Below the pieces are notes generated by a model that had not been told where the DNA came from, searched no databases, and saw nothing but the letters and a program-made list of their open reading frames with translations. The translations under genes and the position numbers were made by a program. A stretch of 37,025 nucleotides of DNA. Origin: Asterionellopsis glacialis. Lineage: Eukaryota; Bacillariophyta; Plagiogrammaphyceae; Rhaphoneidales; Asterionellopsidaceae. The stretch lies in the NCBI GenBank assembly GCA_014885115.2, contig WKLE02000696.1, positions 1 through 37,025 of the forward strand. Reading direction: 5' to 3'. Of this stretch, positions 1-10,056 are shown piece by piece (the stretch's first letter is position 1; every line of letters begins with the position of its first letter).

Positions 1-372
1 CCCAAGATGTTCCAGCTGTAGGTGGCCTATCTCTGTACTGCCATGCTGTGACATGTTGTCACAGCTCCAGTCAGAGTAATCAAACCACAAGAAATTACTA
101 CTGTAATATATTGAAAGTTGGACAAAATCTTACATCTTGCAGTGCAATCATCTTTTTATTCATTAATGCATAATCCAAATGAGACCATATGGTCAGATTC
201 TACAGAAAACACAAGGAATCTGACCATATATTCACATGTATCATTTGTCCTGGCCTGTTTTGAGCATCCTTCACCACAGCTTGCAACACATTGTGACTCC
301 TCTGCTTCTTTGTTTGTTATTGTGACATATGAAACCCCAGGATGAGCACCAGTCTATTCTTTTTTCTTGCAG
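1..372. other. Left edge, no gene supported
   Basis: I see no convincing gene here. Short open frames on both strands start at TTG rather than ATG. A T-rich run ending in tttcttgcag (about 362-371) resembles a splice acceptor just before the first ATG of the decayed ORF at 373, so the ancestral gene may have had an upstream exon outside or inside this stretch. Confidence 0.4.
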
Positions 373-1184
373 CATGTTCTGTAGAAATTGTACCAAAGTA
401 AAAATTGAAGTTTTGCACCCCCCAATTTCTGGGCAAGAGAAAATGTAACATAAAATATGCAACAAGAAACAGGAATTGCCACCATGGGCCATTCTTGCAA
501 AGGACAGAGACAGGTACTGGCAGCTCAAGGACAAAGCAGTTGCCAAGGAAGACAGAGGTGAAGGTGTATCACAAAAATAGTGACAATTCTATTGGTAAAA
601 GTGCGTCAGCAGCAGTAGATTCATCCTTGTTGCCAATTAAAAAAAATGCAAGCAACAACTCCAAATCCAACAACAAAATGTTGGTACTACTCCCTTACCA
701 CCCACATCATCAAGCATCACAACACCAACTGCTGTTCCTTTACCCTTAGTTCAAAATGGAAGGACGGTTGCATTGCCTGGTGGTAGTGATCTTCTTGCAA
801 TGCCACAAAAACAACAAGAAGAAATTTTTAGGTACAACAAGGCAGGAAAAAGACATAGCAATACTGCTATGAGAAAAGCCAAGTCCCGTGCCTAAAAATA
901 GTAGATGCCATTAATTCTGTCCCATCTCCACAATGTGCTGTAGTAAAGAAAGATGCAATACCTCATCCTAGTGTAATTAAGAATACAAAAGAAATAGCTG
1001 TCAAAGTGGTGGAACCCAAAAGTAATTTACATAATTACACAACACTCAACCTTATACAAACAAATAAGATGTTGAACAGAGCATTAACCACAAGTAAGAA
1101 AAGAGGGATATGAACTGATGACAAAGCATCTTATGATGAAACTGTATTATCAATAATAGCTGAGTCACCAGATACTGATGAATG
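373..1184 (+). pseudogene. Decayed unrecognised ORF, probably mobile-element derived
   Basis: Protein-like sequence can be followed across several frames. An ATG at 373 opens MFCRNCTKVKIEVLHPP, hits a TAA at 448-450, then continues in the same frame with LPPWAILAKDRDRYWQLKDK. After a Ser/Asn-rich frame change it resumes as a segment containing VPLPLVQNGRTVALPGGSD and KQQEEIFRYNKAGKRHSN, stops at a TAA near 894, then continues with KIVDAINSVPSPQCAVVKK. Another stop follows near 1112, before TDDKASYDETVLSIIAES, which ends at 1182-1184. The amino-acid composition is ordinary and charged between the breaks, which is why I read it as a decayed gene rather than noise. I do not recognise the family. 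Its gene-poor setting and the similar debris at 24-30 kb suggest a transposon-encoded protein, which is inference. Confidence 0.45.
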
Positions 1185-2065
1185 ACTTGATTAACAAAAA
1201 GGCAGCTCTTAAGTGGTCAAAGAAAAAGGCAAGAAATATCTATAGTATGAAAGTCAACCATGTTTTCCCAAAAAGTTACTTCAGTGGGTTCTTGATCATC
1301 CCAATATTGTACGCTCACCAATCACATAAGATACTCTACTCATTAAAATCCTTTGACTGATGTAGTTAGAGCTGTGAGCACCCAATACAGCTCATGTGAT
1401 GGCCGCTTCAACACCACGGTTGTGAAGAAACCCCTGAATTTTTGTCATAAAACATTGGGTCTAGTACTTTTTGGGCAAAACTGGTCAGATTTAAATAACA
1501 GAGGATGCATTCAAAAGTGCAAGTTTATATAACATTATATGCATTGTAGGGAAGAAAAAAATGTATGCAGCCTCTGTGACAGAATTGTCACTACCTGGGC
1601 CACCTGTGACTGGAACATCTTGCCCCACATTGAATATTGCTGCTGGCAGAAAAAGGTGAGTTGCTTATGCTTGTGTTTTGAAGAGTTACTTCTAAGCTCA
1701 ATTTCCAGTATCTACCTATGCAGAGCTTGCATGTAAAATAGTCTACTTCCAAGCTAAAAAAATGTTACTTCTAAGCTCCCATGGTTTTCTATACTAATCA
1801 TGTACTACAGAGAAGTTACTTTTCTATGTGCAAGGTGCAGAGAAGTGAAAAGAATTAATCCAAATAAGCTCCACCAGAGAATACAGTACAATACATGGAA
1901 TAACAACCAGAGAAGTGAGAGGGAAAAGAGAACACACCACAACAATAAACCATCACAAAAAACAAACAATCATGCCAAGTGGACGACAACTTCCTAATGC
2001 TTCAACTCATGGCAGAAGAGATGATACCAGGAATTTTTATTAACCTTTTAGAGTATATACTATTG
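1185..2065. other. Gene-poor AT-rich stretch with short repeated motif
   Basis: No ORF is supported. The motif gttacttctaagctc occurs near 1684 and 1762 with a diverged form near 1742, a loose short repeat. The rest may be further debris of the decayed ORF to the left. Confidence 0.35.
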
Positions 2066-2590
2066 AGCTACTTACCACTTTTCAACTTTCTTACAAACTC
2101 TATTCCCTTGTTCCATGCCTTATTTGGTTAATGTTGGAAGTAATTTAATACTTTGCCACTTCTTGTCACATACGTATTTTGTTTCCAAGGACCATTCTTA
2201 CAATGGATGTTTCTGTATGAAAATTCATCTCTAGACATACAGACGTACCATTTGTTTACATAAATTAATTTTATTTATTTTGAGCTGGTTACTGCTTTCA
2301 AACTTATGAATGCAATTCCATATTTTCATTCATTTCATATTTGATTGTTGTTTTGCTAGTAGTTTCATACTTTTTTCGACCTCTTGTTACATGCATATTC
2401 TTTTGTTACCATTTATATTTGGTATAGAAAAACAGAGATAGCATTTACATCATGATTTTTAGCTGGTTACCACTTTCAAACTTACAAATGCTAGGACGCA
2501 ATTCCCTAGTTTTGTTGGTGTCATATTTGATTGTTGTTTTTGCTTGACTTGACGTATTTGCTTGATTTTGGTATAGTACTTTTATACTTC
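2066..2590. repeat. Diverged tandem repeat, about three copies of 130-215 bp
   Basis: Three successive blocks start with related sequence. They are gagctacttaccacttttca near 2066, gagctggttactgctttcaa near 2282, and agctggttaccactttcaaa near 2461. The second and third also share catatttgattgttgtttt further in. Divergence is high, especially for the first copy. No coding capacity is apparent. Confidence 0.5.
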
Positions 2591-3384
2591 AGGACTTCTA
2601 GTTTCAAATACAAGCTCGCTCAGCTCGCATAAAACAAATGAATTCATACTTGCGTTCACAGTGGATTGTTGACTTTACAATAATCGTATTTGATATATTG
2701 TCATTGAATCTTCTTTCCTCACCCCATCTTTTTCTCTGCTTCTCCTTCCCTTCTTCTTTCATGTTTTTCGGACCTTCAAGCTCGCTCTGCTCGCAAAAAA
2801 AAACTCCCACCCACAAGCATAATTTTTTCCCGGAAAAACGCCCTAGAAAAACGGAAAGAGAGCGCCTTGGCTCTTTCTTTCGATCGAATGGGTCGTTTCT
2901 AGCACTTTCGTCTGTCTGACGGTTTCTTGGTGCCAGCACGGCGAGATCTGGGAGTGCGATAGCTGGAGATCGCCTGCCAGTTCCCGACGAGGTACGAACC
3001 GCGTCCATATTCCGCAGTTTAAATTGTATCGGTCATCGCCATCTCGTCAAACTGTTTTCAACCAAGACTCACTACGACCAAACTTCCTCCCGGGGTTTTC
3101 GATCTCTATCACCGACACGGCAAGCAAGGGTGTTGTGTTCTGTGTACCAGCGCTGGTACCTGTACTCATGTATTATACCAGTATTCGTGTAGAAAACAGT
3201 GATGACACTCTTCTACATCAAACCGTTGAGAGAATAATTATTATTTGTACAAAGTAGGTTGCAGCTTTCTTGAAACAAAATAAACATTACCGACCGAAGT
3301 ACCATAGTTTCAACTTAGTACTGTAGTCTTTGAAAAGAGAAGTCGATCACCCCAGACATTAAAGCAAAAATACTGTTTTGTGTC
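2591..3384. other. Intergenic region upstream of DUF6824 gene
   Basis: A near-identical 16-mer occurs twice, agctcgctcagctcgc near 2612 and agctcgctctgctcgc near 2779. Long pyrimidine-rich runs lie at 2710-2790. The stretch just before 3385 is presumably the promoter and 5' leader of the DUF6824 gene, but no specific element is clear. Confidence 0.35.
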
Positions 3385-4503
3385 ATGCTAGCCGTCGATG
3401 CATATCTGAGAGAATTTCATACAATTCAAGAACAAAGCTCACAAAGTAGATTAATCAGTAGAGGCCCAATTTTTCAATTCATGTCCAGCTCGGATCATAG
3501 TACAGGTGAACCCACAGCTTCGAACAACAACATCACCTCCAGAATGCTCCAACATACATCAGATGGTGTTGCTATGCTATCACAAGGTCAAAAGATGAGT
3601 TTCGCTGAATTGAACAGCATGAGGCAATCGTCTACTACAATGCTACAGACAAACCATGTCATTAAGAACGCGTCATCATCGGTCAATATCACTGCTGCTA
3701 ATTACAATGCTTCCAACAACACTGTTGCTGTAGCTCCTTCTGCATCTACTCCTGAAGACTATTTGGGAGATGACGATGTTATCTTGGGGAGAGGTAAGAA
3801 CCCAATGAATTCAACAGGAAACAGACGGTTAAAAGATATTGTCGTTCCCTACAAACACCGATATCAACATGAAATGAACAAGATTGAAAAAACAAAACTT
3901 TCACGAGATATTGTTCGTCAAGTGCAACAACGTGGTGGACGATTCCTTGTCCTGAATAATTCCACAGATAGGTATGAAGTAGTTAGTGATACAGCTGCAA
4001 GGGAAAAGGTGAGCCACTTATTAAGAGCCAAGTCAGAAGCGCTTGAGTTGAGGAAGAAACGCTACAAGAACAAACACCAACACAAGAGCAGCAGTACTGC
4101 TGCTACTGTCACCGAAACGGAATGGGGATTTCCAAAGCGAAAAAGTAGACGTACCAGCAAATCCACTGTTCCTAATAGCACCAGCGCTCAAATGCCACCT
4201 AGTAATGTCAACGACGAAGATCACGCACAGATTCAATCCATCAATGGGTTGTTAAAAAAGCAAAAGGAAATCTTTTCAAGAATCAGTACAGGGGCTGATA
4301 CGTTTCGTCAAGAAGACACATCTGATGATGTTGCTCGCGCAATGAGGCGAAATGTTGATGGTACCAATACTAATAAAGCAAAAGGAACCAGTGCAGAAAC
4401 GAGTACGGGTAATGCAGCAGTTAATAATGCGACATCCTTTACAGGACTACTTGAAATGCAAAAACATATATTTTCTCAAATGAATACATCTCAAGATAAG
4501 TAA
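3385..4503 (+). CDS. DUF6824 domain protein (diatom family)
   Basis: Single-exon 372-residue protein with an ATG start. Residues about 129-217 match my recollection of the DUF6824 domain, which is much expanded in diatoms. It opens with DDVILGRGKNPMNSTGNRRL, followed by a basic helical stretch (KTKLSRDIVRQVQQRGGRFL) and a closing segment with AAREKVSHLLRAKSEAL. The molecular role of the domain is not established to my knowledge. Its basic helices and nuclear-localisation-like runs (KKRYKNK at 224-230, PKRKSRR at 250-256) would suit a nuclear or nucleic-acid-binding protein, which is inference. The N-terminal 120 residues are Ser/Asn/Thr-rich and probably disordered. The C-terminus carries a duplicated motif, GLLKKQKEIFSRI at about 288-300 and GLLEMQKHIFSQM at about 354-366. 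Family assignment is fairly firm and function is open. Confidence 0.85.
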   Translation: MLAVDAYLREFHTIQEQSSQSRLISRGPIFQFMSSSDHSTGEPTASNNNITSRMLQHTSDGVAMLSQGQKMSFAELNSMRQSSTTMLQTNHVIKNASSSVNITAANYNASNNTVAVAPSASTPEDYLGDDDVILGRGKNPMNSTGNRRLKDIVVPYKHRYQHEMNKIEKTKLSRDIVRQVQQRGGRFLVLNNSTDRYEVVSDTAAREKVSHLLRAKSEALELRKKRYKNKHQHKSSSTAATVTETEWGFPKRKSRRTSKSTVPNSTSAQMPPSNVNDEDHAQIQSINGLLKKQKEIFSRISTGADTFRQEDTSDDVARAMRRNVDGTNTNKAKGTSAETSTGNAAVNNATSFTGLLEMQKHIFSQMNTSQDK

Positions 4504-5228
4504 TGATATACATTAATCAAGATGACTAAAATATACTATTTTTGTTACATTTTGTAAAAGCGCAAATATAGTTTGATGCGTTTGTTCTACAGCTAAAAGA
4601 ACGTAAATAACGCGTGGAAGAAACTCCATATTGGAAGCTTTTAAACATTGTACATATACTTTAGAGTATAACCATTACCTGGTGCATTATCAAGTAATTG
4701 AAAAAAGAAAAGGTTTTGAATCATTTCTGGAGTCTAGACAACTTTATTTAATTTTAGTCTCTCTGGATTTTAGACTATTTTTTAAATTTCAGTCACAAAG
4801 TAGTTTTTAAGGATGTGGGTTCACTTTACAACTTGTCGGCGAGTTACTAAAAAATAGAGTCCTACAGCTGTATTAGTCATTTAGGCGAAAGCAGAATATT
4901 CCCGAAGAGCAGTACTTACTAAGGTGTCACCGTCTGCACGGCGTCACAACCTTATTTGCAGCAAATTGCCTTTGAAGCAATGGAAAACCTGACTACTGCC
5001 ATTACAGTACCTGCATGCAAACCAATCAACGTTGAAATTAGGACTACTAACTATGTCGTAGATAAAATAAATATTTAACCACTTCTAAAATCAAAAGCGA
5101 TAGGCTACGAATCGTATTGTAATGTGCAATAGGCTACGAATCGTATGGGTTTTGTTGTTCAAGTATATACTGCACGTGCATATATTGTTTGTGAGTGGTA
5201 AAGGTGCTACTAGGGTGGAAAAGTAATC
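4504..5228. other. Intergenic region with short direct repeat
   Basis: No gene is supported. The 18-mer ataggctacgaatcgtat occurs exactly at 5100-5117 and 5129-5146, a 29-bp period, so it is a small tandem duplication. The first ~150 bases presumably hold the 3' UTR of the upstream gene. Confidence 0.4.
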
Positions 5229-5369
5229 GTATTTTCATTTTATTGACTGTGTATCCGGGGTTGAGGAGAAAAAAGACACATGGGGATGGATGAGATCACT
5301 TCAGAGGAGATTATGGCTACTGGACCGTCGCGCGATGAAATATTGCGAGGAAAAGCGAGAGGACAAAAC
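5229..5369 (+). repeat. Inverted repeat arm 1 (flanks phosphomevalonate kinase)
   Basis: About 140 bp that recurs in reverse complement at 7776-7916, roughly 85% identical by eye, including the shared run atggctactggaccgtcgcg. No terminal inverted repeat within the arm and no coding sequence were seen. It lies about 330 bp beyond the 3' end of the phosphomevalonate kinase gene. Confidence 0.8.
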
Positions 5370-5694
5370 CTTCAACACTTCTGATTAAAAAAGCCAAAAG
5401 AACAACACCCGGGGGATTCCAATGCGGCCCCACACCGTAGTACTAACCGGGCCAGAAGATGCTTTACTTCGCTGAGCAGACGGGAAGCGGCGAGAAAAAA
5501 TCCTGATTGCAGGTGTACTATTATAGTTTGGCCATGCCTAAAAGCATGCCTGTATGAAGCAGTGGAGAGATGTAAATTTATTGTAGCTTTTATGATCTAA
5601 AAAATTACTTTGGTTTACATGATGTATGCTCTCCTCTTTTCAATCGATTCATTATTGACTAATGTTTCCAACGAAAGTATAACAGTCTTTTTTT

Positions 5695-7326
5695 TTAAAG
5701 AGAAGGTACTACACATAAGCCATGAACACCACCAAATCCGCCAGCTTGAACCGCAAGAGAGCATATCTTCTTTCCCTTACTCGTGTCAGCATTCCGCGAT
5801 GCCCACAGCTTACCGATTCGATTGCGTACTTTAGAGCCGCCAATGTACAAGCATGCAAGTGCATCATATCCACCTGCGCCTGGAACAAGAGCTACCAATA
5901 CACCGGAGACATCCATAGTAGCATCGGCCAATTCTGTTTGTTCTTCTGGTTCAATTGGAACGCCTGCAGCATCACCCATTGACTTTAAATTTCGACGTGC
6001 CTCCTTGAATGCCTGTCGCAATTTCACAAGAAGTGACACCGCTGCTTGAAGAGAAGATGTATTATCGGAAGATTCTTCATCAGCGTGCTGTTGCAATACA
6101 GCCTTCCAACCATCGGCTTTTGTGTCAGACAGTTGATCAATAAATTTCGATTCTTTTCCAAAATCCAAATTAGCTTCTTTCATTATTTCAGATAATTGAG
6201 TAAACAAAAATGTGATTTGAGAATTGATCGCACGTAAATTCTCCCAATAATATTCTTTTTGTTCCCCATCCAAACCTGCCTGCTGTTCTTTCCAGGCCAA
6301 TACCTTCCGTGCCATTGATGGACTTTCAGAGCCACCACAGACATCTGCCAACAACATTCCAATACCAGGTGGTAATGTCAATGGTTGGTCAATGCCACCA
6401 TCCCATGAGTCATGTGTGAGTTCACAAAGTAATTTAGCGGTTGACTTGGATACACCATTTCCCGCTTTTTCTTGACTTTCGTCGTTTTCTTCCAAGCTGG
6501 ACAACAACTTGGTAAGAATCGATTTAGGAAAACGGCGATAGACATGTGATCCAAACGTTGCAGAACTAACATCAAACCCACTTCCAACTTTGCCCTGCGC
6601 ATGGCAATGAGAAATTTGTGCTAAGTTGTGAGCAATCCGCAGAGCATCTTCTTCTGTTTCGGTAGGATTGGTTTTGTCAGAATCACCCTCACTACTGGGC
6701 AGTTGAACTGCACTGAAGGTCTCAAGAAGGCAACCTACAAGTGACGTGACAAGAGCTGCACTACTACCAAGTCCAGTTTTGTTAATGATCGTTTCACCAT
6801 TGACGACAGGACATGGTAAGAACTTCTGTAAGTTGGTCACATTGTCCGGAGTAGGTTCTAATTTTCTTTTTTCCAAGTGTGGAACAACGCTGTAGAAATC
6901 ATTATCAGCGAGAATGCGAATATCAATGCTTTTGATTTCCGTGAAAAGCTTAGGCTTTCCATCTTCAGATTGTTGCTGCCAAAGATAGGAAAGGACGACG
7001 CGCAAAGTTTTTTCTACAAATCCATTTTTGGAAGCATTTGATACATCCGGACCAAGATACAGACTTCCTTGGTCAATTTGACAAAGGTAAATCCATTTAG
7101 AATGGAATTGAGGAGAGTCTACAGTAATTTTGATACTGTTTTTTTCTTCGTCGGCGTCTTCTCCATTGCCAGAACTATCGGCATTGTTAATGCTGCAACT
7201 GCAATAGAATCGTTTGTCTGCCGCAACAACCAAACCAACATTGGGGTACTCTAACACTAAGTATCCACCAGCTAGCAGCACCTTGCCAGGAGCAGAAACA
7301 GTTATTGTCGTTGAATCTTTCGTCAT
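5695..7326 (-). CDS. PMK: Phosphomevalonate kinase (GHMP kinase family)
   Basis: Phosphorylates mevalonate 5-phosphate to the diphosphate with ATP in the mevalonate pathway to isopentenyl diphosphate, and so feeds sterol synthesis. The 543-residue single-exon ORF starts at an ATG with a GHMP-kinase N-terminus, ITVSAPGKVLLAGGYLVLEY at 8-27. The ATP-binding glycine/serine motif is KTGLGSSAAL at 183-192. The segment GKVGSGFDVSSATFGSHVYR at 245-264 is typical of eukaryotic PMK (ERG8 type). The C-terminal GHMP domain holds AGVPIEPEEQTELADATM (454-471) and a glycine-rich VPGAGGYDA (481-489). No targeting peptide is evident, which fits a cytosolic or peroxisomal enzyme. It stands alone between inverted repeat copies. 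Length and motifs agree with a complete functional enzyme. The nearest alternative, mevalonate kinase, fits less well. Confidence 0.95.
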   Translation of the reverse strand: MTKDSTTITVSAPGKVLLAGGYLVLEYPNVGLVVAADKRFYCSCSINNADSSGNGEDADEEKNSIKITVDSPQFHSKWIYLCQIDQGSLYLGPDVSNASKNGFVEKTLRVVLSYLWQQQSEDGKPKLFTEIKSIDIRILADNDFYSVVPHLEKRKLEPTPDNVTNLQKFLPCPVVNGETIINKTGLGSSAALVTSLVGCLLETFSAVQLPSSEGDSDKTNPTETEEDALRIAHNLAQISHCHAQGKVGSGFDVSSATFGSHVYRRFPKSILTKLLSSLEENDESQEKAGNGVSKSTAKLLCELTHDSWDGGIDQPLTLPPGIGMLLADVCGGSESPSMARKVLAWKEQQAGLDGEQKEYYWENLRAINSQITFLFTQLSEIMKEANLDFGKESKFIDQLSDTKADGWKAVLQQHADEESSDNTSSLQAAVSLLVKLRQAFKEARRNLKSMGDAAGVPIEPEEQTELADATMDVSGVLVALVPGAGGYDALACLYIGGSKVRNRIGKLWASRNADTSKGKKICSLAVQAGGFGGVHGLCVVPSL

Positions 7327-7775
7327 GGTCGACTGGATGAAAACACTTTCCGATACTGCCTCAACAAGAAAAGGATTGTGATCTTTTCGACTTTTGTGGA
7401 TACATTAATTCCTCAGAGGAAAGACTCAGGGTGGGATCATCACGAGCGGAAGTGAATGCAACCCAGGACAGACGAAGGGACAGAAAGATACGCATGTAAA
7501 CAAAGAAATTGTCGACCTGTACAAAAGTTCTATCCCTGCTGAGAGAATAAAACTTCCGAAATACGCAGATTGAAATTCTAGCTCATTCTTTGTTTCAACA
7601 TTACGTGTGAAAAAGCAACAAGCTAGATCAATGGCAGATGCGATGCCGCATCTCCTGAATAATTACAAAAGTTACTATTACTGACATGGAGATAGCAACT
7701 TACAAAATGTTCCAAAAATTATGGCACATTTTGTCGTGTTTGATGCAGAATGACATTCACTTATGAACAAATGTA
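7327..7775. promoter_or_regulatory. Upstream region of phosphomevalonate kinase
   Basis: Non-coding. It should hold the 5' leader and promoter of the minus-strand kinase gene (ATG at 7326). I see no certain promoter element. The adjoining inverted repeat arm starts about 450 bp upstream of the ATG. Confidence 0.35.
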
Positions 7776-7916
7776 GTTTTTGTCCTCTCGCTTTTCTTCA
7801 CAATATTACATCACGCGACGGTCCAGTAGCCATATCCTCTTCTGATGGGATCTCATTCATCCCCATATGCCTTTTTAGTCCTCAACCCTGGATACACAGA
7901 CAATCAATGAAAATAC
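7776..7916 (-). repeat. Inverted repeat arm 2 (flanks phosphomevalonate kinase)
   Basis: Reverse-complement partner of 5229-5369. Matching blocks include the sequence around the shared atggctactggaccgtcgcg (read on the minus strand) and gaaaagcgagaggacaaaa. Similarity fades past both ends, so this is a discrete ~140-bp element rather than part of a long segmental duplication. Confidence 0.8.
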
Positions 7917-8263
7917 TGTAGCTGGTACCTCTCTGTTCGAGCAATTCAAGCATGGACTGTGGGATCAATGACTGTGCACCGACAGTACACAATTGTAGCC
8001 ATATAGTCTACTGAGACCTAATGATGAACCTTTTTGATAGGTTCGAATTGTATATTTGATACTATCTAAGATTTTATAGTTATATAAAATTTATTATGAA
8101 CACCTCTTTTATCTACTTTCTTCTAACCTTATGCGTTTTTTACTTTTTTAAACCTCTTGTCTACAAATGATTTTCACCCCTTCATGAAGATGGGTTCGAG
8201 ATGGAGTGGATTCGTCATTACGAGGCAGCAAGTTTATAATTTACGCTCATGGCAATTACCTTT
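7917..8263. other. Intergenic, nothing recognised
   Basis: AT-rich sequence between the repeat arm and the 3' end of the next minus-strand gene. No ORF with an ATG and sensible composition was seen. Confidence 0.35.
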
Positions 8264-9019
8264 TCATTGGTTCTTGCGAAAACAAAAGATTTTTCGTGCA
8301 ACTCCTGTTTTCTTTTTTTTCTTTTTCACACCTTCTACCCCCACAGTATTAGGGCCAGGGTGACTTTGTCTTTTATTTTTTTTGGTATCCTTTGTTGTCT
8401 TTTTGCTCCTTCTACGCTTTTGCCTTCTTGACTGATCTTTTGCTTCTTCTGATTCCACTGTTCGAAATGTATCTGCTGGATATTCTTCTCTTGTCCTTTG
8501 TTCTTCTACATAAAGCCATGCTTTGCTGTTTGTATGATTAGGTTGAGGTGGTGATTGTGGTATTGTGAATTGCGGATCATTTGGATCGAAGGTTGATATT
8601 GTAGAAAAGGATGGTGATTTCAACCAAGCCTTGGAAGATGCTTGCGATGGTGTTCTCAACCATTCTTTACTATCTTTTGTCTTTTTGTGGTTTGCTTTCA
8701 AGGATGCTCGTCGATTGTTGTTACCATTTGATTTGTTGCCGTGATATGGCTTGGGTCGTGGTGAATGCTGCCGTTGATGATGATGTTGATGTTGTTCACG
8801 AGTCGTACGTGATGCCGGAACTGGCTGTCCATGATGGTGTCGCGGATGGCTAATGTTTGTTGTTCCATCACGAGACGACGAGACGCATTGATGGCGACGA
8901 CCAGAAGGGCTAGATTGTTTGTTGTTTTGATTGTAATTGGGATTAAAGGCTGGTGGACGACCTGCTCTTCCTGCCGTCTCATAATATATTTTAGACGGAC
9001 TTTTCTTTTGATTTGCCAT
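8264..9019 (-). CDS. Hypothetical basic disordered protein with SK-x-WL repeats
   Basis: 251 residues from an ATG. I do not recognise a family. The sequence is almost wholly hydrophilic and rich in Arg, Lys, His, Asn, Gln and Ser, so probably disordered. The order is a conserved-looking N-terminus (IYYETAGRAGRPPAFNP, 11-27), a His/Gln/Arg-rich stretch (60-95), then three related motifs SKEWLRTPS (117-125), SKAWLKSPS (129-137) and SKAWLYVEE (165-173). The first two contain a basic-S/T-Pro pattern that could be phosphorylated. A Lys/Arg-rich region (199-218) and VKKKKKKTGVARKIFCF at 231-247 end the protein. The basic tracts could serve nuclear import or binding to nucleic acid, silica or membranes, which is speculation. 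Overlapping open frames on both strands make the call moderate. The motif repeats are the best argument for this frame. Confidence 0.5.
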   Translation of the reverse strand: MANQKKSPSKIYYETAGRAGRPPAFNPNYNQNNKQSSPSGRRHQCVSSSRDGTTNISHPRHHHGQPVPASRTTREQHQHHHQRQHSPRPKPYHGNKSNGNNNRRASLKANHKKTKDSKEWLRTPSQASSKAWLKSPSFSTISTFDPNDPQFTIPQSPPQPNHTNSKAWLYVEEQRTREEYPADTFRTVESEEAKDQSRRQKRRRSKKTTKDTKKNKRQSHPGPNTVGVEGVKKKKKKTGVARKIFCFRKNQ

Positions 9020-10056
9020 CGTGCTACGTTTGGGTATCCTCTATGAGAATGGTCGTCAATTAGTTCGTTATTCCATGTATCAATTTTTCTACGTGAAGAA
9101 AATATGAGATACAATACAACACTCTACTTACTTCTTCTCTAGCGCTGAAGGAAAACTCGACTCAACCTTGTGGGTTTTACTGGAATGCACTTTTTGTGTG
9201 AAACCCGACTGAGAATCAACTGCGAACTGTGTCTTTTGTTTTCATACCCACACATGTCCACACATACATGCACTTGTCAATCCCAGTTTCGAGTAGAAAA
9301 GGATCTCCCACATACTTTTAGAGCGTACTTTAGACTAGACGGTTCTCAAATCTTGTTCGTGTGCAAGTCGTACATTGTGATTTTTCAAAGTTTGGATTCA
9401 TGTGTATGTTGGAGTGGGACTGAAATGTATACAGAAACAAATACATATATATAAATAAATGTCTGTTCAGATTGTGTCAGTTCCCTCCAACATGTGGGAG
9501 ACGGTCGGTTTCGTCCTTCAGCCGGTCGTCTGTCATTCTCCGAGTTTTGAAATTACCTCTAATCTTTACCATAGAGTGGAGCATGTTTTCCAAGGTAAAG
9601 TTAAAATTTTCGCAACCACACATTATCCTGGTTGAAATTTCAAAAACCTTCTTCTGTGTTTATACTAATATATAAACTTATATAAATCCATGAAGAATAT
9701 ATGGAAAACCGAACTCCGAGGGCTGTAAATTATTTGTGACGTGTGTTTCATGCGTAACATATTTTTGGATGGTACGTTCCCAATGAGAAAAGAGTGTGAC
9801 TGCATGATTTTTCGCATTTTCAACAACAACATGTGGACGGTTCTTTTTTCGCGGTGACATAGCCTTTTCAAGAGTTTCCCAGAAAAAGGATACAAAAAGA
9901 AAAATAAGATATCCGATTCTGATTCTTGTCAACAAGAACGCGAACAACAACAACAACAACAACAACAAACGAAAACTTATTCTGCCTAATTAAAAAAAAG
10001 GCACACATACATTGTAACATTCAAAGAGATAGATAGACCGAGGAAGGAGAGGAACG
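9020..10056. promoter_or_regulatory. Divergent intergenic region with (AAC)n microsatellite
   Basis: Lies between the divergent starts at 9019 (-) and 10057 (+), so it should contain two promoters. A perfect AAC trinucleotide run occupies about 9943-9968, roughly 90 bp upstream of the transporter ATG. Small open frames here (for example 9170-9454) begin at TTG and look like noise. No other element is clear. Confidence 0.4.
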